52,006 nucleotides of DNA from positions 1 through 52,006 of the IMG/VR virus record IMGVR_UViG_3300042691_037918; one strand, written 5' to 3'. The notes beneath the pieces were generated by a model. It saw only the letters and a program-made list of their open reading frames with translations, searched no databases and was not told the origin of the DNA. How positions within the stretch are numbered: position 1 is the first letter of the stretch; each line of letters starts with the position of its first letter. Of the stretch, positions 7,445-15,424 are shown in pieces. The translations under genes and the position numbers were made by a program. The DNA is from a virus.

Positions 7445-8983
7445 GTGACTAAATCAAAGGGTGCGTTTGGATCTTTTTCGTCTTTTACAAAAGAGAAAGA
7501 TAAAGATCTTTTTCGCTTGAAGCCGATCACAACTGAGTTTTCTAAAGGTTCCGTTCCAGACTCTCTAAGTACTGCTAACAGAGAGTCAGCCTGGTCAAGG
7601 TGGCGTCGTGGCTACGAACTTGCTACAGCTACCTTTTACGACAACGATTTTTCTTATCCATTTCAATATCAGATTCCTGTTCCATCGGGAACACCAAGTT
7701 CTGTCGTCAATCCAAATCCAGTTATTTCAGGTGTTTTCGTAGGTTTTCCTACGACTAACAAAGAGCTTGGTATGCACTGGGCCGGATGGCGTTACGCCGG
7801 TTCAATGAGAAGTGATAAGTTAAAAGATCCAATTACCAACAACAATCTATACATTGAATCAGTCAACCAAGATGCAGCGAATTGGTATGTAAAACTTGCA
7901 GGCTCCTGGAGCGTTGCTAACCCACTTCCACCACCTTTTTATGTTGCTGTTCCAGGTGTACCTGGTGGTCTTAAACCACTGGTGACAGAAATCCTGGAAG
8001 ATCGCGTCATTACTGTCAATGGTGAAATCATCGATAAAGATACGATTGATCCAACAACTCAAAAACGGTATGGTTATGTGCAGGCCGTATTGACTGCTGT
8101 TAATCAAAATACTGGAATCCTTACATTTAAAAAAGCTGGTTCAGTGCAAGTGACACCGGACCAAGAGTACATAACACCCTCTCCTGCGCAGTTTACCGTT
8201 GGCAGGTACCTTATTACTGGTGCAAGATTCTGTTGCTCTTGTCAAGATTTTACCCATCGTGATTACGCATTCTTAACCAATCCAGCAGCCAGTGATCGTA
8301 AGTTTTTTCCTCGCAACAACGTCTCATCGATAAAACCAGGTCGTTATGAGGTGACGACATTAAGTGGCGTTGTCGATAACAACGCAATGAACGATGCATC
8401 TGTTAATAGACAAATGGATGTGTATGCGCCGTCTGGATATACCGTACCTTTTTCTTTATCGACGACAACAACAATTAACAACAACGCTAACAGAGACAAC
8501 GTTGGTGTCTACAGGGAATTTGGTGCGACTTATTTAAGGAGTACGGCTAACCCCGCAATCCCTGGCTCTAAGGCAGAAGGCATGCCAAGCTACAACGATT
8601 ACTCAACAGAGCAAGGTGTAATTACATCCATCACTGACAACTGGACACCGTTGCTTGATGAGATGCGTTACTGCAAACACATTTACGCACTTAAATTTAA
8701 AGACAATACTTTCCCGCCAGAGCCTTCTGATTTTCCCGTTCAAATTGGAAGCATGGCTGCATGGGAACAAAGACTTGTTGCAAACACGGAAAGTGAACAA
8801 AAAGAAGCAGCTTCCTTTGTCATGACTAAGAGGTCTTTGGCGGATATGGATGTTCCTCCTTATAACTGTCAAAGTCCAATGATGATGCCGATGATGCAGA
8901 AGTTATTTAACGTACCAGCGGATTTTATTGTTATGGGCGGGTTTACCATGTTCGACAAGAATAATCAACCCTATAAACCTTAA
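7445..8983 (+). CDS. Large virion structural protein
   Basis: 512 residues starting at GTG 7445. The sequence has many Asn, Thr, Tyr and Pro residues and alternating beta strands. A Cys pair in GARFCCSCQDFTHRDYAFL (about residue 260-278) could bind metal or form a disulfide; a Met-rich patch (PMMMPMMQKLF) is near the C-terminus. I do not recognise the family. By position and size it is probably a tail tube, nozzle or baseplate-type component. There is no terminator-like hairpin directly after it, though a small AAGTC/GACTT dyad follows at about 9012-9027. Confidence 0.65.
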   Translation: MTKSKGAFGSFSSFTKEKDKDLFRLKPITTEFSKGSVPDSLSTANRESAWSRWRRGYELATATFYDNDFSYPFQYQIPVPSGTPSSVVNPNPVISGVFVGFPTTNKELGMHWAGWRYAGSMRSDKLKDPITNNNLYIESVNQDAANWYVKLAGSWSVANPLPPPFYVAVPGVPGGLKPLVTEILEDRVITVNGEIIDKDTIDPTTQKRYGYVQAVLTAVNQNTGILTFKKAGSVQVTPDQEYITPSPAQFTVGRYLITGARFCCSCQDFTHRDYAFLTNPAASDRKFFPRNNVSSIKPGRYEVTTLSGVVDNNAMNDASVNRQMDVYAPSGYTVPFSLSTTTTINNNANRDNVGVYREFGATYLRSTANPAIPGSKAEGMPSYNDYSTEQGVITSITDNWTPLLDEMRYCKHIYALKFKDNTFPPEPSDFPVQIGSMAAWEQRLVANTESEQKEAASFVMTKRSLADMDVPPYNCQSPMMMPMMQKLFNVPADFIVMGGFTMFDKNNQPYKP

Positions 8984-9101
8984 GAAGTTTTTAATAATGT
9001 ATACTTAGTTTAAGTCTCATAAGACTTATTAGGAATTCCTTAAGCAGCGGCGACCGGTAGCCTACGCTTCCTAGGTTCTGGGGACGCAGCTCATTTCAAC
9101 C

Positions 9102-9524
9102 ATGAACCAACCCATCCCTGTAGACCAGCGGATTGTAGATGCGTATTTCCATCTGGACAGCCAACGCGGTAACAAAGGCGCCGCCTGGTTGCTTGGAATG
9201 ATTGCCACCTATGGTGTCAAGCCAGAAGATTTGGTTTCCTTTGATTGGGGACCCAACAACAGCCTGGTCCTTACAACTAAAAAACGTCCGGTTAACCCGC
9301 TGCACCCACAGTGGGTTTTCTTGTTTAACCTACAGAAAAAACGGCCATGCGAAATGCACGACCGTTTAGATTCCCTTTCTCTTCAACTGTATCGTCTTAT
9401 GGCTCATCAGGCCATTGAAGTCAATGTCACTGATTTGCTATTGGCATACCGTATGCGCAAAGATCATTACAGGTCCATCAAGCAACAGCAGCCATCCTCT
9501 CCTGTTTACGCAGGTGCTTCCTGA
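9102..9524 (+). CDS. Integrase-like fragment, probably inactive
   Basis: 140 residues. The stretch AAWLLGMIATYGVKPEDLVSFDW (about 28-50) resembles box I of cyanobacterial-type tyrosine recombinases (usually YGLRPSEL...W), followed by the beta-strand segment with LTTKKRPVNPLHPQWVFLF. The box I Arg is Lys here, and the box II H-x-x-R and the catalytic Tyr context are not evident; the protein is also much shorter than a recombinase. It may be a domesticated DNA-binding remnant. The similarity is my reading of short motifs only. The 3' end overlaps the opposing HTH gene by 47 bases. Confidence 0.55.
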   Translation: MNQPIPVDQRIVDAYFHLDSQRGNKGAAWLLGMIATYGVKPEDLVSFDWGPNNSLVLTTKKRPVNPLHPQWVFLFNLQKKRPCEMHDRLDSLSLQLYRLMAHQAIEVNVTDLLLAYRMRKDHYRSIKQQQPSSPVYAGAS

Positions 9525-9696
9525 CTGCTTCCACATTCCAACGGTAGCCGTCCCTGGAACGAGTCTCCGGGAATGCGGCGAAATGCGGCCCAAGCTTCAG
9601 CGTGCCATCATCCCGCATGCGGAAGAGTTCCTTGCGGTCGATTCCTAGGAGTTCTTCTGCGCGGGCCACAGGAACCCAACCTTTGTTTTGAGCCAT
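9478..9696 (-). CDS. Small helix-turn-helix (MerR/excisionase-like) protein
   Basis: 72 residues. WVPVARAEELLGIDRKELFRM (about 7-27) matches a MerR/excisionase-type HTH, followed by a wing with FAAFPETRSRDGYRWNVEAVRKHL. Such proteins help recombinases or act as repressors; the opposing neighbour is an integrase-like fragment, a pairing seen in integration modules. A perfect odd-centred palindrome (ACGGT-A-ACCGT) lies 31 bases upstream of its start and might be its operator. The 3' ends of the two genes overlap by 47 bases. Confidence 0.75.
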   Translation of the reverse strand: MAQNKGWVPVARAEELLGIDRKELFRMRDDGTLKLGPHFAAFPETRSRDGYRWNVEAVRKHLRKQERMAAVA

Positions 9697-9726
9697 GACT
9701 TAGGCGTCAGGATGGACAACTCTTGT

Positions 9727-9737
9727 ACGGTAACCGT
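9727..9737. promoter_or_regulatory. Palindrome, possible operator
   Basis: ACGGT-A-ACCGT is a perfect 11-base dyad in the intergenic gap upstream of the HTH gene at 9478-9696. The link to that protein is a guess from position. Confidence 0.25.
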
Positions 9738-9836
9738 TTTTGGGACCCGGTCAAGAGCATTCATACTTTTTTAAGGCTTCCATGAAGAACTGTAAAGCTT
9801 AAGGAAATTAAAATAAGGTAACGGCAACTAAAGAGC

Positions 9837-10301
9837 ATGTATTACAGCGAGCATGAGCCCATCGCCTTACTCGTTGAAGTCACGCCAAAGCTAGCAAAGA
9901 AACGGTTTAGAGACGAAATCTACAAATCCTGGAGCCACAAATGTGCTTATTGCGGTGAAGATGCAACAAGTTTGGACCATGTAATTCCACGTCACAAATC
10001 AGGTGAGACCACACGCAAGAACTTGGTTCCTGCTTGTAGACGTTGCAATGCCTCTAAGGCATCCTATAAATTACACGAGTGGTATTTAAATCAAGATTTC
10101 TTTTCTAAAGCTAGGCTTAATAGAATTGAAAGATGGATTGATCAGAATCCTTTCCAGGTATTGCATTGGGAAGACGAAACGGATTCATCGTTAGTACGTG
10201 TTAATTATGTCGGACAAACCAAGGAAGGCTGTAGCTGCTGCCAAGCGATACCAGAAAGACAAGATGAAATGCAACTCGCCACAAAGAACTCCTGGGCATA
10301 A
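9837..10301 (+). CDS. HNH endonuclease
   Basis: 154 residues. Classic zinc-bound HNH: CAYCG (about 38-42), LDHVIPRHKSG (about 48-58), NLVPACRRCNASK (about 62-74). It resembles the free-standing HNH nucleases found in phages and cyanobacteria. The last 32 residues are encoded over the start of the next gene in another frame and have no HNH homology in appearance, which suggests that the gene was inserted and reads through into its neighbour. The cut site cannot be predicted from sequence. Confidence 0.9.
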   Translation: MYYSEHEPIALLVEVTPKLAKKRFRDEIYKSWSHKCAYCGEDATSLDHVIPRHKSGETTRKNLVPACRRCNASKASYKLHEWYLNQDFFSKARLNRIERWIDQNPFQVLHWEDETDSSLVRVNYVGQTKEGCSCCQAIPERQDEMQLATKNSWA

Positions 10302-10509
10302 AACCAAATCTCACATTGTTAAAGCTTGTGAAGGAGGTGAGGAAAAGATTGTCCGGTTTGGTCAGCAGGGAGTAGAAGGCGCTGGCAAGAACCCTAAAAC
10401 AAAAGAAGACAAGGCCCGCAAGAAGTCGTATTACGCACGACATAATGCCCAGGATCCCAATCCCGACAAAATGTCTGCACGGTACTGGAGCCATAAAACG
10501 AAATGGTGA
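10207..10509 (+). CDS. Small basic conserved phage protein
   Basis: 100 residues from ATG 10207. The sequence is very basic with the recognisable pattern KMKCNSPQRTPGHKTKSHIV, VKACEGGEEKIVRFG, KKSYYARHNA and MSARYWSHKTKW. I recall this KACEGG-EKI-RFG and ARYWS-type protein from many marine and freshwater phages and some large viruses; its function is unknown to me, with a DNA-binding or virion role suggested by its charge. It overlaps the HNH gene by 95 bases, which is unusual. Confidence 0.75.
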   Translation: MSDKPRKAVAAAKRYQKDKMKCNSPQRTPGHKTKSHIVKACEGGEEKIVRFGQQGVEGAGKNPKTKEDKARKKSYYARHNAQDPNPDKMSARYWSHKTKW

Positions 10510-10546
10510 TTTTCTGCTAAACTGCGTGGGCTGATTCCTTTCCAGC

Positions 10547-10672
10547 ATGGCCAAACCTAAAGCTTCCGGCTCCATCAAAATTCAATCCAAGCCCAAAAAA
10601 ACCAGGCAAGGACAAGGTATGAACTCACTTCCTAATCACGGACGCAAACAACGTCGCGGTCAAGGTAAGTAA
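10547..10672 (+). CDS. Very small basic conserved protein (41 residues)
   Basis: ATG 10547 to TAA 10672. About a third of the residues are Lys or Arg, with the pattern IKIQSKPKKTRQGQGM and a C-terminal RKQRRGQGK. I recall similar KTRQG...RGQGR peptides from T4-like cyanophages. A nucleic-acid binding or virion role is likely from its composition only. It sits between the basic 100-residue protein and the lysozyme, all on one strand. Confidence 0.65.
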   Translation: MAKPKASGSIKIQSKPKKTRQGQGMNSLPNHGRKQRRGQGK

Positions 10673-10708
10673 TAAGTTGTGTATATTGGGGGTAATTAAG
10701 TTACCCCC

Positions 10709-11374
10709 ATGTCTGATTTTTCTGCCGCAATTGAGCTAATCAGAAAGTACGAAGGGTATAACGAGAAGGCTTACCCAGATCCAGCCACTGGTAGTGAACC
10801 TTACACCATTGGTTACGGCACGCAGTATTACCCAGACGGTTCTCCAGTTAGGCGTGGACACCTCTGCACAAAACGTAAAGCTCTGGAGTATTTGTACCAC
10901 GAGTTAGAAGTGCTAGACACTGAGCTAAAGAAGCTCAATCTGGGTCTTGACGATTCGATGCACCAGGCCCTACTTTCGTTTATTCATTCTGTTGGCTGGA
11001 GTTCCTTCTTGTACAGCAACATCATTGATTGTTTGGAACGAGAAGATTGGCGTGGTGCCAGTGAGGAGATCCCAAAGTGGGTCTTTGATCAAGACCATAA
11101 AATGGTTGGTGCTCTCCTGCATCGCCGCCAAGAGGAAGTCGCTTTGTTCTTGCGGCAAGCCAATGACAACCCCTGGGTCTCTACAGCAATTCTTCTGACG
11201 GCATTCCGCAATTACAGCGCAGCTGCCCACCAGGTACGTGCAATCCGTATTCTGGAGGAGTCCATCAATCCTTACACCTTGTCGGAATTTGCCAATGCCT
11301 ACAGGATTGACGAAGACCCCTGGTGTGGTTCAGAGTACGAGGAATTTGATCCTCAAGGCATCTGTGACATTTAG
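10709..11374 (+). CDS. GH24 lysozyme (T4/lambdoid-type muramidase)
   Basis: 221 residues. The N-terminal 150 residues match glycoside hydrolase family 24: catalytic triad E15 (KYEGY), D24 (AYPDP) and T33 (YTIGYGT), then the helical lobe with LLSFIHSVG and LLHRRQEEVALF. It hydrolyses peptidoglycan between MurNAc and GlcNAc. No signal peptide is seen. A C-terminal extension of about 65 residues (acidic end DEDPWCGSEYEEFDPQG) is not part of the usual fold. With a second endolysin at 22583, this one may be virion-bound or a spare; its placement near small virion-like genes allows either. Confidence 0.88.
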   Translation: MSDFSAAIELIRKYEGYNEKAYPDPATGSEPYTIGYGTQYYPDGSPVRRGHLCTKRKALEYLYHELEVLDTELKKLNLGLDDSMHQALLSFIHSVGWSSFLYSNIIDCLEREDWRGASEEIPKWVFDQDHKMVGALLHRRQEEVALFLRQANDNPWVSTAILLTAFRNYSAAAHQVRAIRILEESINPYTLSEFANAYRIDEDPWCGSEYEEFDPQGICDI

Positions 11375-11398
11375 CTTTAGAATAGTTTCAATTGAAGC

Positions 11399-11698
11399 AT
11401 GAAACCAGGAATGGACAGATCGGTTGAACCTCACCAATTTGAGCTTCCTCTAGAGCTTCAATTCTCGATGCGTAAAGCCGAGCTACAGGCGCAGGAGATG
11501 ACGTGGGATCAGCTCTATTCCGCGCTCTTGAACCTGTACCATCAGCGGTTGATGGAATGGTATGCGGTCAAATCGTTGATGGCCGATGAGAATGTCAATA
11601 TTGAGTTTGACATCCCCACCGACCTTGAATTAGCGGAACTCGCCGCCGCATGCATTTACGACGACGAGGATGATGACGAAGAGCTTCAGCCGTTTTGA
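11399..11698 (+). CDS. Unknown acidic small protein
   Basis: 99 residues, mostly helical, with a strongly acidic C-terminus (DDEDDDEELQPF). The final aromatic acidic tail is reminiscent of SSB-like or protein-recruiting tips, but nothing else supports that. It lies 24 bases after the lysozyme and its end overlaps the opposing DUF3310 gene by 13 bases. Confidence 0.6.
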   Translation: MKPGMDRSVEPHQFELPLELQFSMRKAELQAQEMTWDQLYSALLNLYHQRLMEWYAVKSLMADENVNIEFDIPTDLELAELAAACIYDDEDDDEELQPF

Positions 11699-11976
11699 GC
11701 TTCGTCAAATTGAATGAGGCGATCCAAGTACCACTGAGCTTTTTTCAGTGACTCGGTACCGCCCTTCATCCGTTCACGCCAGTTATATTTCATCAGATTA
11801 CCTTTACAGTAACCACGGAATTCTTCCGGGGTTAAGGCAGCTTCAATAGCTTCAATGCACTCAATGCCGCCACCATCTGTGTAGTGCGGGGGATGGTTCA
11901 CCTGGTCCTCTTGAACCGTAGGTGCTTCTTCCTTGACAGCCCAAGGCACCGGGCAAACGCCGTCTTTACATTCCAT
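11686..11976 (-). CDS. DUF3310-type protein
   Basis: 96 residues from ATG 11976; the frame continues upstream as open reading but over the previous gene, so the shorter start is chosen. VNHPPHYTDGGGIECIEAIE, FRGYCKGNLMKYNWRERMKG and AQWYLDRLI form the DUF3310 signature, a small domain common in phages and sometimes called a SaV-like nucleotide-kinase-associated protein. Its true role is not established. A 20-base gap separates it from the end of the upstream gene, suggesting one transcript. Confidence 0.8.
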   Translation of the reverse strand: MECKDGVCPVPWAVKEEAPTVQEDQVNHPPHYTDGGGIECIEAIEAALTPEEFRGYCKGNLMKYNWRERMKGGTESLKKAQWYLDRLIQFDEAQNG

Positions 11977-11996
11977 CTTGAGAGTATCGCTGGTTT

Positions 11997-12353
11997 CTAC
12001 CGGAGCAAACCACGTCTTTTCTGCGACAGGATCAGCTCCTCTTCCGGCGCTGTCCCCAAGTCCAGAACTAAGGTCTTCGGTCGTGGCGATGAAGCTGGGT
12101 ACATCTCTACCGCTTCCTCCATCGATGGGATATAACCCGTCATTCCAGGCCGTGCCCCCTCGAGTTCCAGTGGATTCCTTTCCAGCCCCTCTTGGCATAA
12201 TGTCAGTCCGCGATTGTACTGATCATATAATGGCACGTCATTCTCTTCATTGTCGAGATTGGTGCCAAATGTTGCCTGATTCAGACAACGGCACATGACT
12301 TCATCAATGATGCTTTGACCGAGACCGTCGCGGTAATCAGCAGGGTTATGCAT
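11997..12353 (-). CDS. Unknown protein upstream of DUF3310 gene
   Basis: 118 residues, ATG 12353. N-terminal 45 residues are helical (IIDEVMCRCLNQATFG); the rest is Glu and Pro-rich and may be disordered. No motif I can name. The overlapping +1 frame is also open because of codon composition, but the DUF3310 product starts after this gene ends. Confidence 0.5.
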   Translation of the reverse strand: MHNPADYRDGLGQSIIDEVMCRCLNQATFGTNLDNEENDVPLYDQYNRGLTLCQEGLERNPLELEGARPGMTGYIPSMEEAVEMYPASSPRPKTLVLDLGTAPEEELILSQKRRGLLR

Positions 12354-12394
12354 GGAAATATCCTGGCCTAAATTGCCTCGATTACAATATTAAC

Positions 12395-12856
12395 ATGGCA
12401 AGATTCTATAACCCCCGCAGAGAAAACATTGACCAACCGGTTGATACACCAGTTGGTTACAGGGGGCGTCTTGGTTATGACCCACGACAAGATTCTGGCT
12501 CCTCGGGCGGCGAGGTTAGTGACCTTACGCCGGAACGTCAATATGATGTTGACTTACGTCGACTAGATCGAGAGGAACGGGACACAGCTGCCGCCGCTGA
12601 TACCGCCAACGTTATCCAGCAGGGCCGTGTTTCGCGGTACCTCAACGCAGCACGCCTGGCTGAAAAGTACAAATCTCAAGCCGATACAAAGTATCCAATC
12701 ATTGGTAATTCCGTGGGGCGATACCCCTCAGGGCGACAGGGTGTTGTGCTGCCAAGCTTGGGCGAGGCTCCAGGGGCTCGTGGAAGTGTCAACTACCCCA
12801 ACAAGCCCCAGCCGCGTACAGGTCGTGCTTACAACTGGCTTGATTCCTTTGCTTGA
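12395..12856 (+). CDS. Unknown Arg/Gly/Pro-rich protein
   Basis: 153 residues. The N-terminal half is rich in Arg, Asp, Gly and Pro with a short helical part (RYLNAARLAEKYKSQ); it ends in a low-complexity Pro/Gly/Asn segment. Probably a virion or unstructured protein. Its TGA stop and the stop of the opposing dcd gene are joined in the palindrome TGATCA. Confidence 0.55.
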   Translation: MARFYNPRRENIDQPVDTPVGYRGRLGYDPRQDSGSSGGEVSDLTPERQYDVDLRRLDREERDTAAAADTANVIQQGRVSRYLNAARLAEKYKSQADTKYPIIGNSVGRYPSGRQGVVLPSLGEAPGARGSVNYPNKPQPRTGRAYNWLDSFA

Positions 12857-13444
12857 TCAGACCTTACTGAAGACAACTTCAGGGGCTTGATTCTGGTACT
12901 TGCCCTTGCGGTCCTGGTAACTGACTTCGCATGGATTACCGCGATAGAAGAGGAGTTGGGTAACGCCTTCATCAGCGTAAATGCGGTTAAACAGGCCCGT
13001 GCAGTTACTGATCTCAAGCGTTAGGTAACCCTCCCAGCCACTTTCGGCAGGAGTGATATTAACCAGGATTCCTGATCGAGCATACGTAGATTTACCAACG
13101 GCAACTACGGTGACATCACGGGGAAGCTTGAGGCGCTCTCGTGCCACGCCCAGGCAATACCCGTAGGGAGGAAGCAGGAAGTATTTACCTTTCTCGTCTT
13201 CCAGTAATTCGGCATTGGTTAAGATTTCTGGTTTGAAATCTTTTGGGTCACATTCACCTTCTGAAATGCGTCCAAAGATAAGACATTGCTCTGGCGACAA
13301 GCGGATGTCATATCCATAGGAACTTAGCCCATAGCTGAGAATACGGCGTCCATCTTCTTTGCTGACGAGACGATCCTGGAACGGAACGATCATCTCCTCA
13401 TCTTCCGCCAGTTGACGGATTTCTTTGTCGCAGAGAACGCTCAT
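12857..13444 (-). CDS. dcd: dCTP deaminase
   Basis: 195 residues, the normal length. The signature GKSTYARSGI (about 117-126) and the strand TPAESGWEGYLTLEISNCTG (about 131-150) with the catalytic Glu in LEIS match trimeric dCTP deaminases of the dUTPase fold; SSYGYDIRLS near residue 42-51 is the other conserved block. It converts dCTP to dUTP, feeding dTTP synthesis after dUTPase action. No dUTPase or thymidylate synthase is in the window, so the host or other phage genes must complete the route. It is the last gene of a five-gene minus-strand unit. Confidence 0.93.
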   Translation of the reverse strand: MSVLCDKEIRQLAEDEEMIVPFQDRLVSKEDGRRILSYGLSSYGYDIRLSPEQCLIFGRISEGECDPKDFKPEILTNAELLEDEKGKYFLLPPYGYCLGVARERLKLPRDVTVVAVGKSTYARSGILVNITPAESGWEGYLTLEISNCTGLFNRIYADEGVTQLLFYRGNPCEVSYQDRKGKYQNQAPEVVFSKV

Positions 13445-13476
13445 AGACCTTTTAAAGCTTTTTCAATATAGGTCAT

Positions 13477-14064
13477 TCAGCAAAGAACACGACCCTTTTC
13501 AGAATAAATATCGATGAATCGTTGGGTTGCTTCACCAATATTGTCCTTGGGTTGCAAATAAACTAAGAATGAGGTACAGGTGTTATGGTTCTTAACTCCT
13601 TCGTTCGTTCGTGCTACAAGGTTTGGTACAGTACGCAGGATGCACACCGGAAAATCAAATAGCCGTTGTTCGTACCTAAACATGTCAGGACAGTTGGAAA
13701 AGTAAAGCCCCTCCTCAATTTCGTTGTGGTACCAGGCTTTAAACAGACGGCGAAACCAAACCGCATGGGACGATGTCAAAGTCGCAGAACACGCCCTTGT
13801 CATCTTCCAACGTTCGTTCTTTTTATCCCAAAAGTATGTCCCACTGGGCGGGAACAAGTAAACCTTACCGAACCACCTTTGGTCGTTTAGACCATCATCT
13901 GTAGGTGTGAAGAAATTTTTAGCATTGACATACTCATTGGCAAAAGTAGAGCTGGCAACATCAAGGTCAATGTGACCCATCAGTCCGTGCGCTGCTGCAA
14001 CAAGATCCGCGTTGGTCACAAGCTCCAGATCTTCACGGCGCATGCCGCTTTTGGTAATTGCCAT
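13477..14064 (-). CDS. Dam-like N6-adenine methyltransferase family protein, motif altered
   Basis: 195 residues. HIDLDVASSTFANEYVNAKNFFTPTDDGL (split in conserved blocks at about 31-59) resembles the phage Dam family, where a D-x-A-A motif and FFT-x-DDGL precede the catalytic NPPY strand. At the catalytic place the sequence reads LFPPSGTYF (70-78) instead of NPPYS. The Asp/Asn and Tyr normally needed for amino-group methylation are missing from that tetrapeptide, so activity is doubtful. Start ATG shares its A with the TAA of the upstream gene (TAATG), implying coupled translation. Confidence 0.7.
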   Translation of the reverse strand: MAITKSGMRREDLELVTNADLVAAAHGLMGHIDLDVASSTFANEYVNAKNFFTPTDDGLNDQRWFGKVYLFPPSGTYFWDKKNERWKMTRACSATLTSSHAVWFRRLFKAWYHNEIEEGLYFSNCPDMFRYEQRLFDFPVCILRTVPNLVARTNEGVKNHNTCTSFLVYLQPKDNIGEATQRFIDIYSEKGRVLC

Positions 14065-14450
14065 TATTGATTAGTTACTTGGTTATAGCTGATTTCAAAA
14101 TAGCGGATGCCCTCATCATCATTGATGACGTATCCAGCTTTTTCAGTTGGATCAATCTTTTGTGCTGCGGAAAGGATGCGACGGAAGCTCTCGGCTAAAT
14201 CACCATCATTTCCACGCTCACACTCTTCTTGTGCCGAGTGAATTTCTTTGAGAGTCCAAAAGAACATTGAACGTTCTTTGTTCCTTGGTTGGAACACCAT
14301 TACCCCAGGCCCTTCTGCATCCCACATCTTGCAGTAGTGCTCACCCATGTCACCAAGGATTAAACGCACCGTAGCATCCAGCATCCGGACCTTGGTATTG
14401 TCCATATCAGGACCAATGGCCTGAGCAATTAGTTTCTCGCGTCTATTCAT
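14064..14450 (-). CDS. Unknown small protein in the dcd unit
   Basis: 128 residues. Mostly helical, with a MFFWTLKEIHSAQEECERG stretch and a C-terminal beta segment (GYVINDDEGIRYFEISYN). I recognise no family. Its start overlaps the previous gene's end by eight bases and its stop overlaps the next start, so it belongs to one tightly coupled transcript ending in dcd. Confidence 0.6.
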   Translation of the reverse strand: MNRREKLIAQAIGPDMDNTKVRMLDATVRLILGDMGEHYCKMWDAEGPGVMVFQPRNKERSMFFWTLKEIHSAQEECERGNDGDLAESFRRILSAAQKIDPTEKAGYVINDDEGIRYFEISYNQVTNQ

Positions 14451-14925
14451 GGGATGCTAAACCTTGTTTCTGAAGGACTTCCTGGAGCTTGGGCAGTGGT
14501 TGGTAGATGACGACCAACTTGCCTAAGACACCACGCTTTTTAATAAGCTTACCGCTTTCGTCCCGAAGTTTGTCAAACTCACCCGAACGAATTAAATACT
14601 CAGCAACGCAACGCAACCGCCGTTTAAGAGGGAGTTCTGCAGCTGGAAATTTACTACAAATGGTGTCAGGATTCATGTCACGAAAGGCAACACGCAATCG
14701 ATTAGCCAAAGTCATGTTTGAATTCACGTCCTCTTCTTCGTAGTTTCTGATGATTTCCAGATACCGACGCAGGCAGCCATCATCGAAGGAACCTTCGGGC
14801 GGCATGAAGCATTCCACCTGGAGCGCCAAAGAAATCGGAAGGAGTTCCTTGTAATTCTCTAGGTTTACTTCTTCGATGCGGAACGTTTCAAATCTATGCG
14901 CCAGGGGCACTGTCTTCTTCTGCAT
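14443..14925 (-). CDS. Unknown protein, winged-helix-like features
   Basis: 160 residues. The C-terminal part LPLKRRLRCVAEYLIRSGEFDKLRDESGKLIKKRG could be a winged helix (repeated helix, turn and basic beta-turn), and KLVVIYQPLPKLQEVL follows. This is a shape-based guess; no family is recognised. Overlaps both neighbours by 8 and 32 bases. Confidence 0.55.
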   Translation of the reverse strand: MQKKTVPLAHRFETFRIEEVNLENYKELLPISLALQVECFMPPEGSFDDGCLRRYLEIIRNYEEEDVNSNMTLANRLRVAFRDMNPDTICSKFPAAELPLKRRLRCVAEYLIRSGEFDKLRDESGKLIKKRGVLGKLVVIYQPLPKLQEVLQKQGLASHE

Positions 14926-15370
14926 CTGGAGAATTTTCTAAAGAAGTCAAATAAGCGTCAATGGAATGCGGGTTGATCCGATAACCGTGAGAATTTTTCT
15001 CTTTGTAGTCTTTATTGCTTAGCTCAGGATTTTTGGCAAAGGAGCGCACCAGGTTGTTCCAAGGAATCCGAAGCTTGTTCTTTTTGTTGGCACCCGGATT
15101 GATGTTGACATAATGAATGCCCTCACTCCAGCCAGCGCCTTTTGTACTGGTCTTACCAATGGCGATCCAATTGCGGATCGTTTGATCAGAAACCGACAGG
15201 CGCCTGGCACACTCCTCAGTTGAGATGTATTCGTCTGCGTACATCTCAGGATTGGGGCTGGTTTTATCTTGAGCCCCTTGTTGTAAAGCCCAGAGGCTGC
15301 CGAGAATATTACGAATTCCTTTCAATTCGTAAGCAATGTCCTCTAAGCCTTTGCGAATTCCGTACGACAT
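14894..15370 (-). CDS. Helix-turn-helix DNA-binding protein
   Basis: 158 residues. An N-terminal helix (residues 5-30) is followed by YISTEECARRLSVSDQTIRNWIAIG (about 49-73), a standard MerR/excisionase-type HTH. The C-terminal half is basic and polar (NPGANKKNKLRIPWNNLVR) and could contact DNA or a partner. First gene of the dcd unit, so it may regulate that unit. The product opposes the next plus-strand gene across a 54-base divergent gap. Confidence 0.75.
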   Translation of the reverse strand: MSYGIRKGLEDIAYELKGIRNILGSLWALQQGAQDKTSPNPEMYADEYISTEECARRLSVSDQTIRNWIAIGKTSTKGAGWSEGIHYVNINPGANKKNKLRIPWNNLVRSFAKNPELSNKDYKEKNSHGYRINPHSIDAYLTSLENSPDAEEDSAPGA

Positions 15371-15424
15371 ACCTCAACTGTTTTGGCTAAATGCTAATGT
15401 ATTTGAACAAGCTTTGTTACGACT

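Noticed and set aside
11977-12198. The longer 170-residue form of the DUF3310 gene
   Set aside because: The first 74 residues overlap the upstream gene and look like a shadow frame, while ATG 11976 lies right after that gene's stop.
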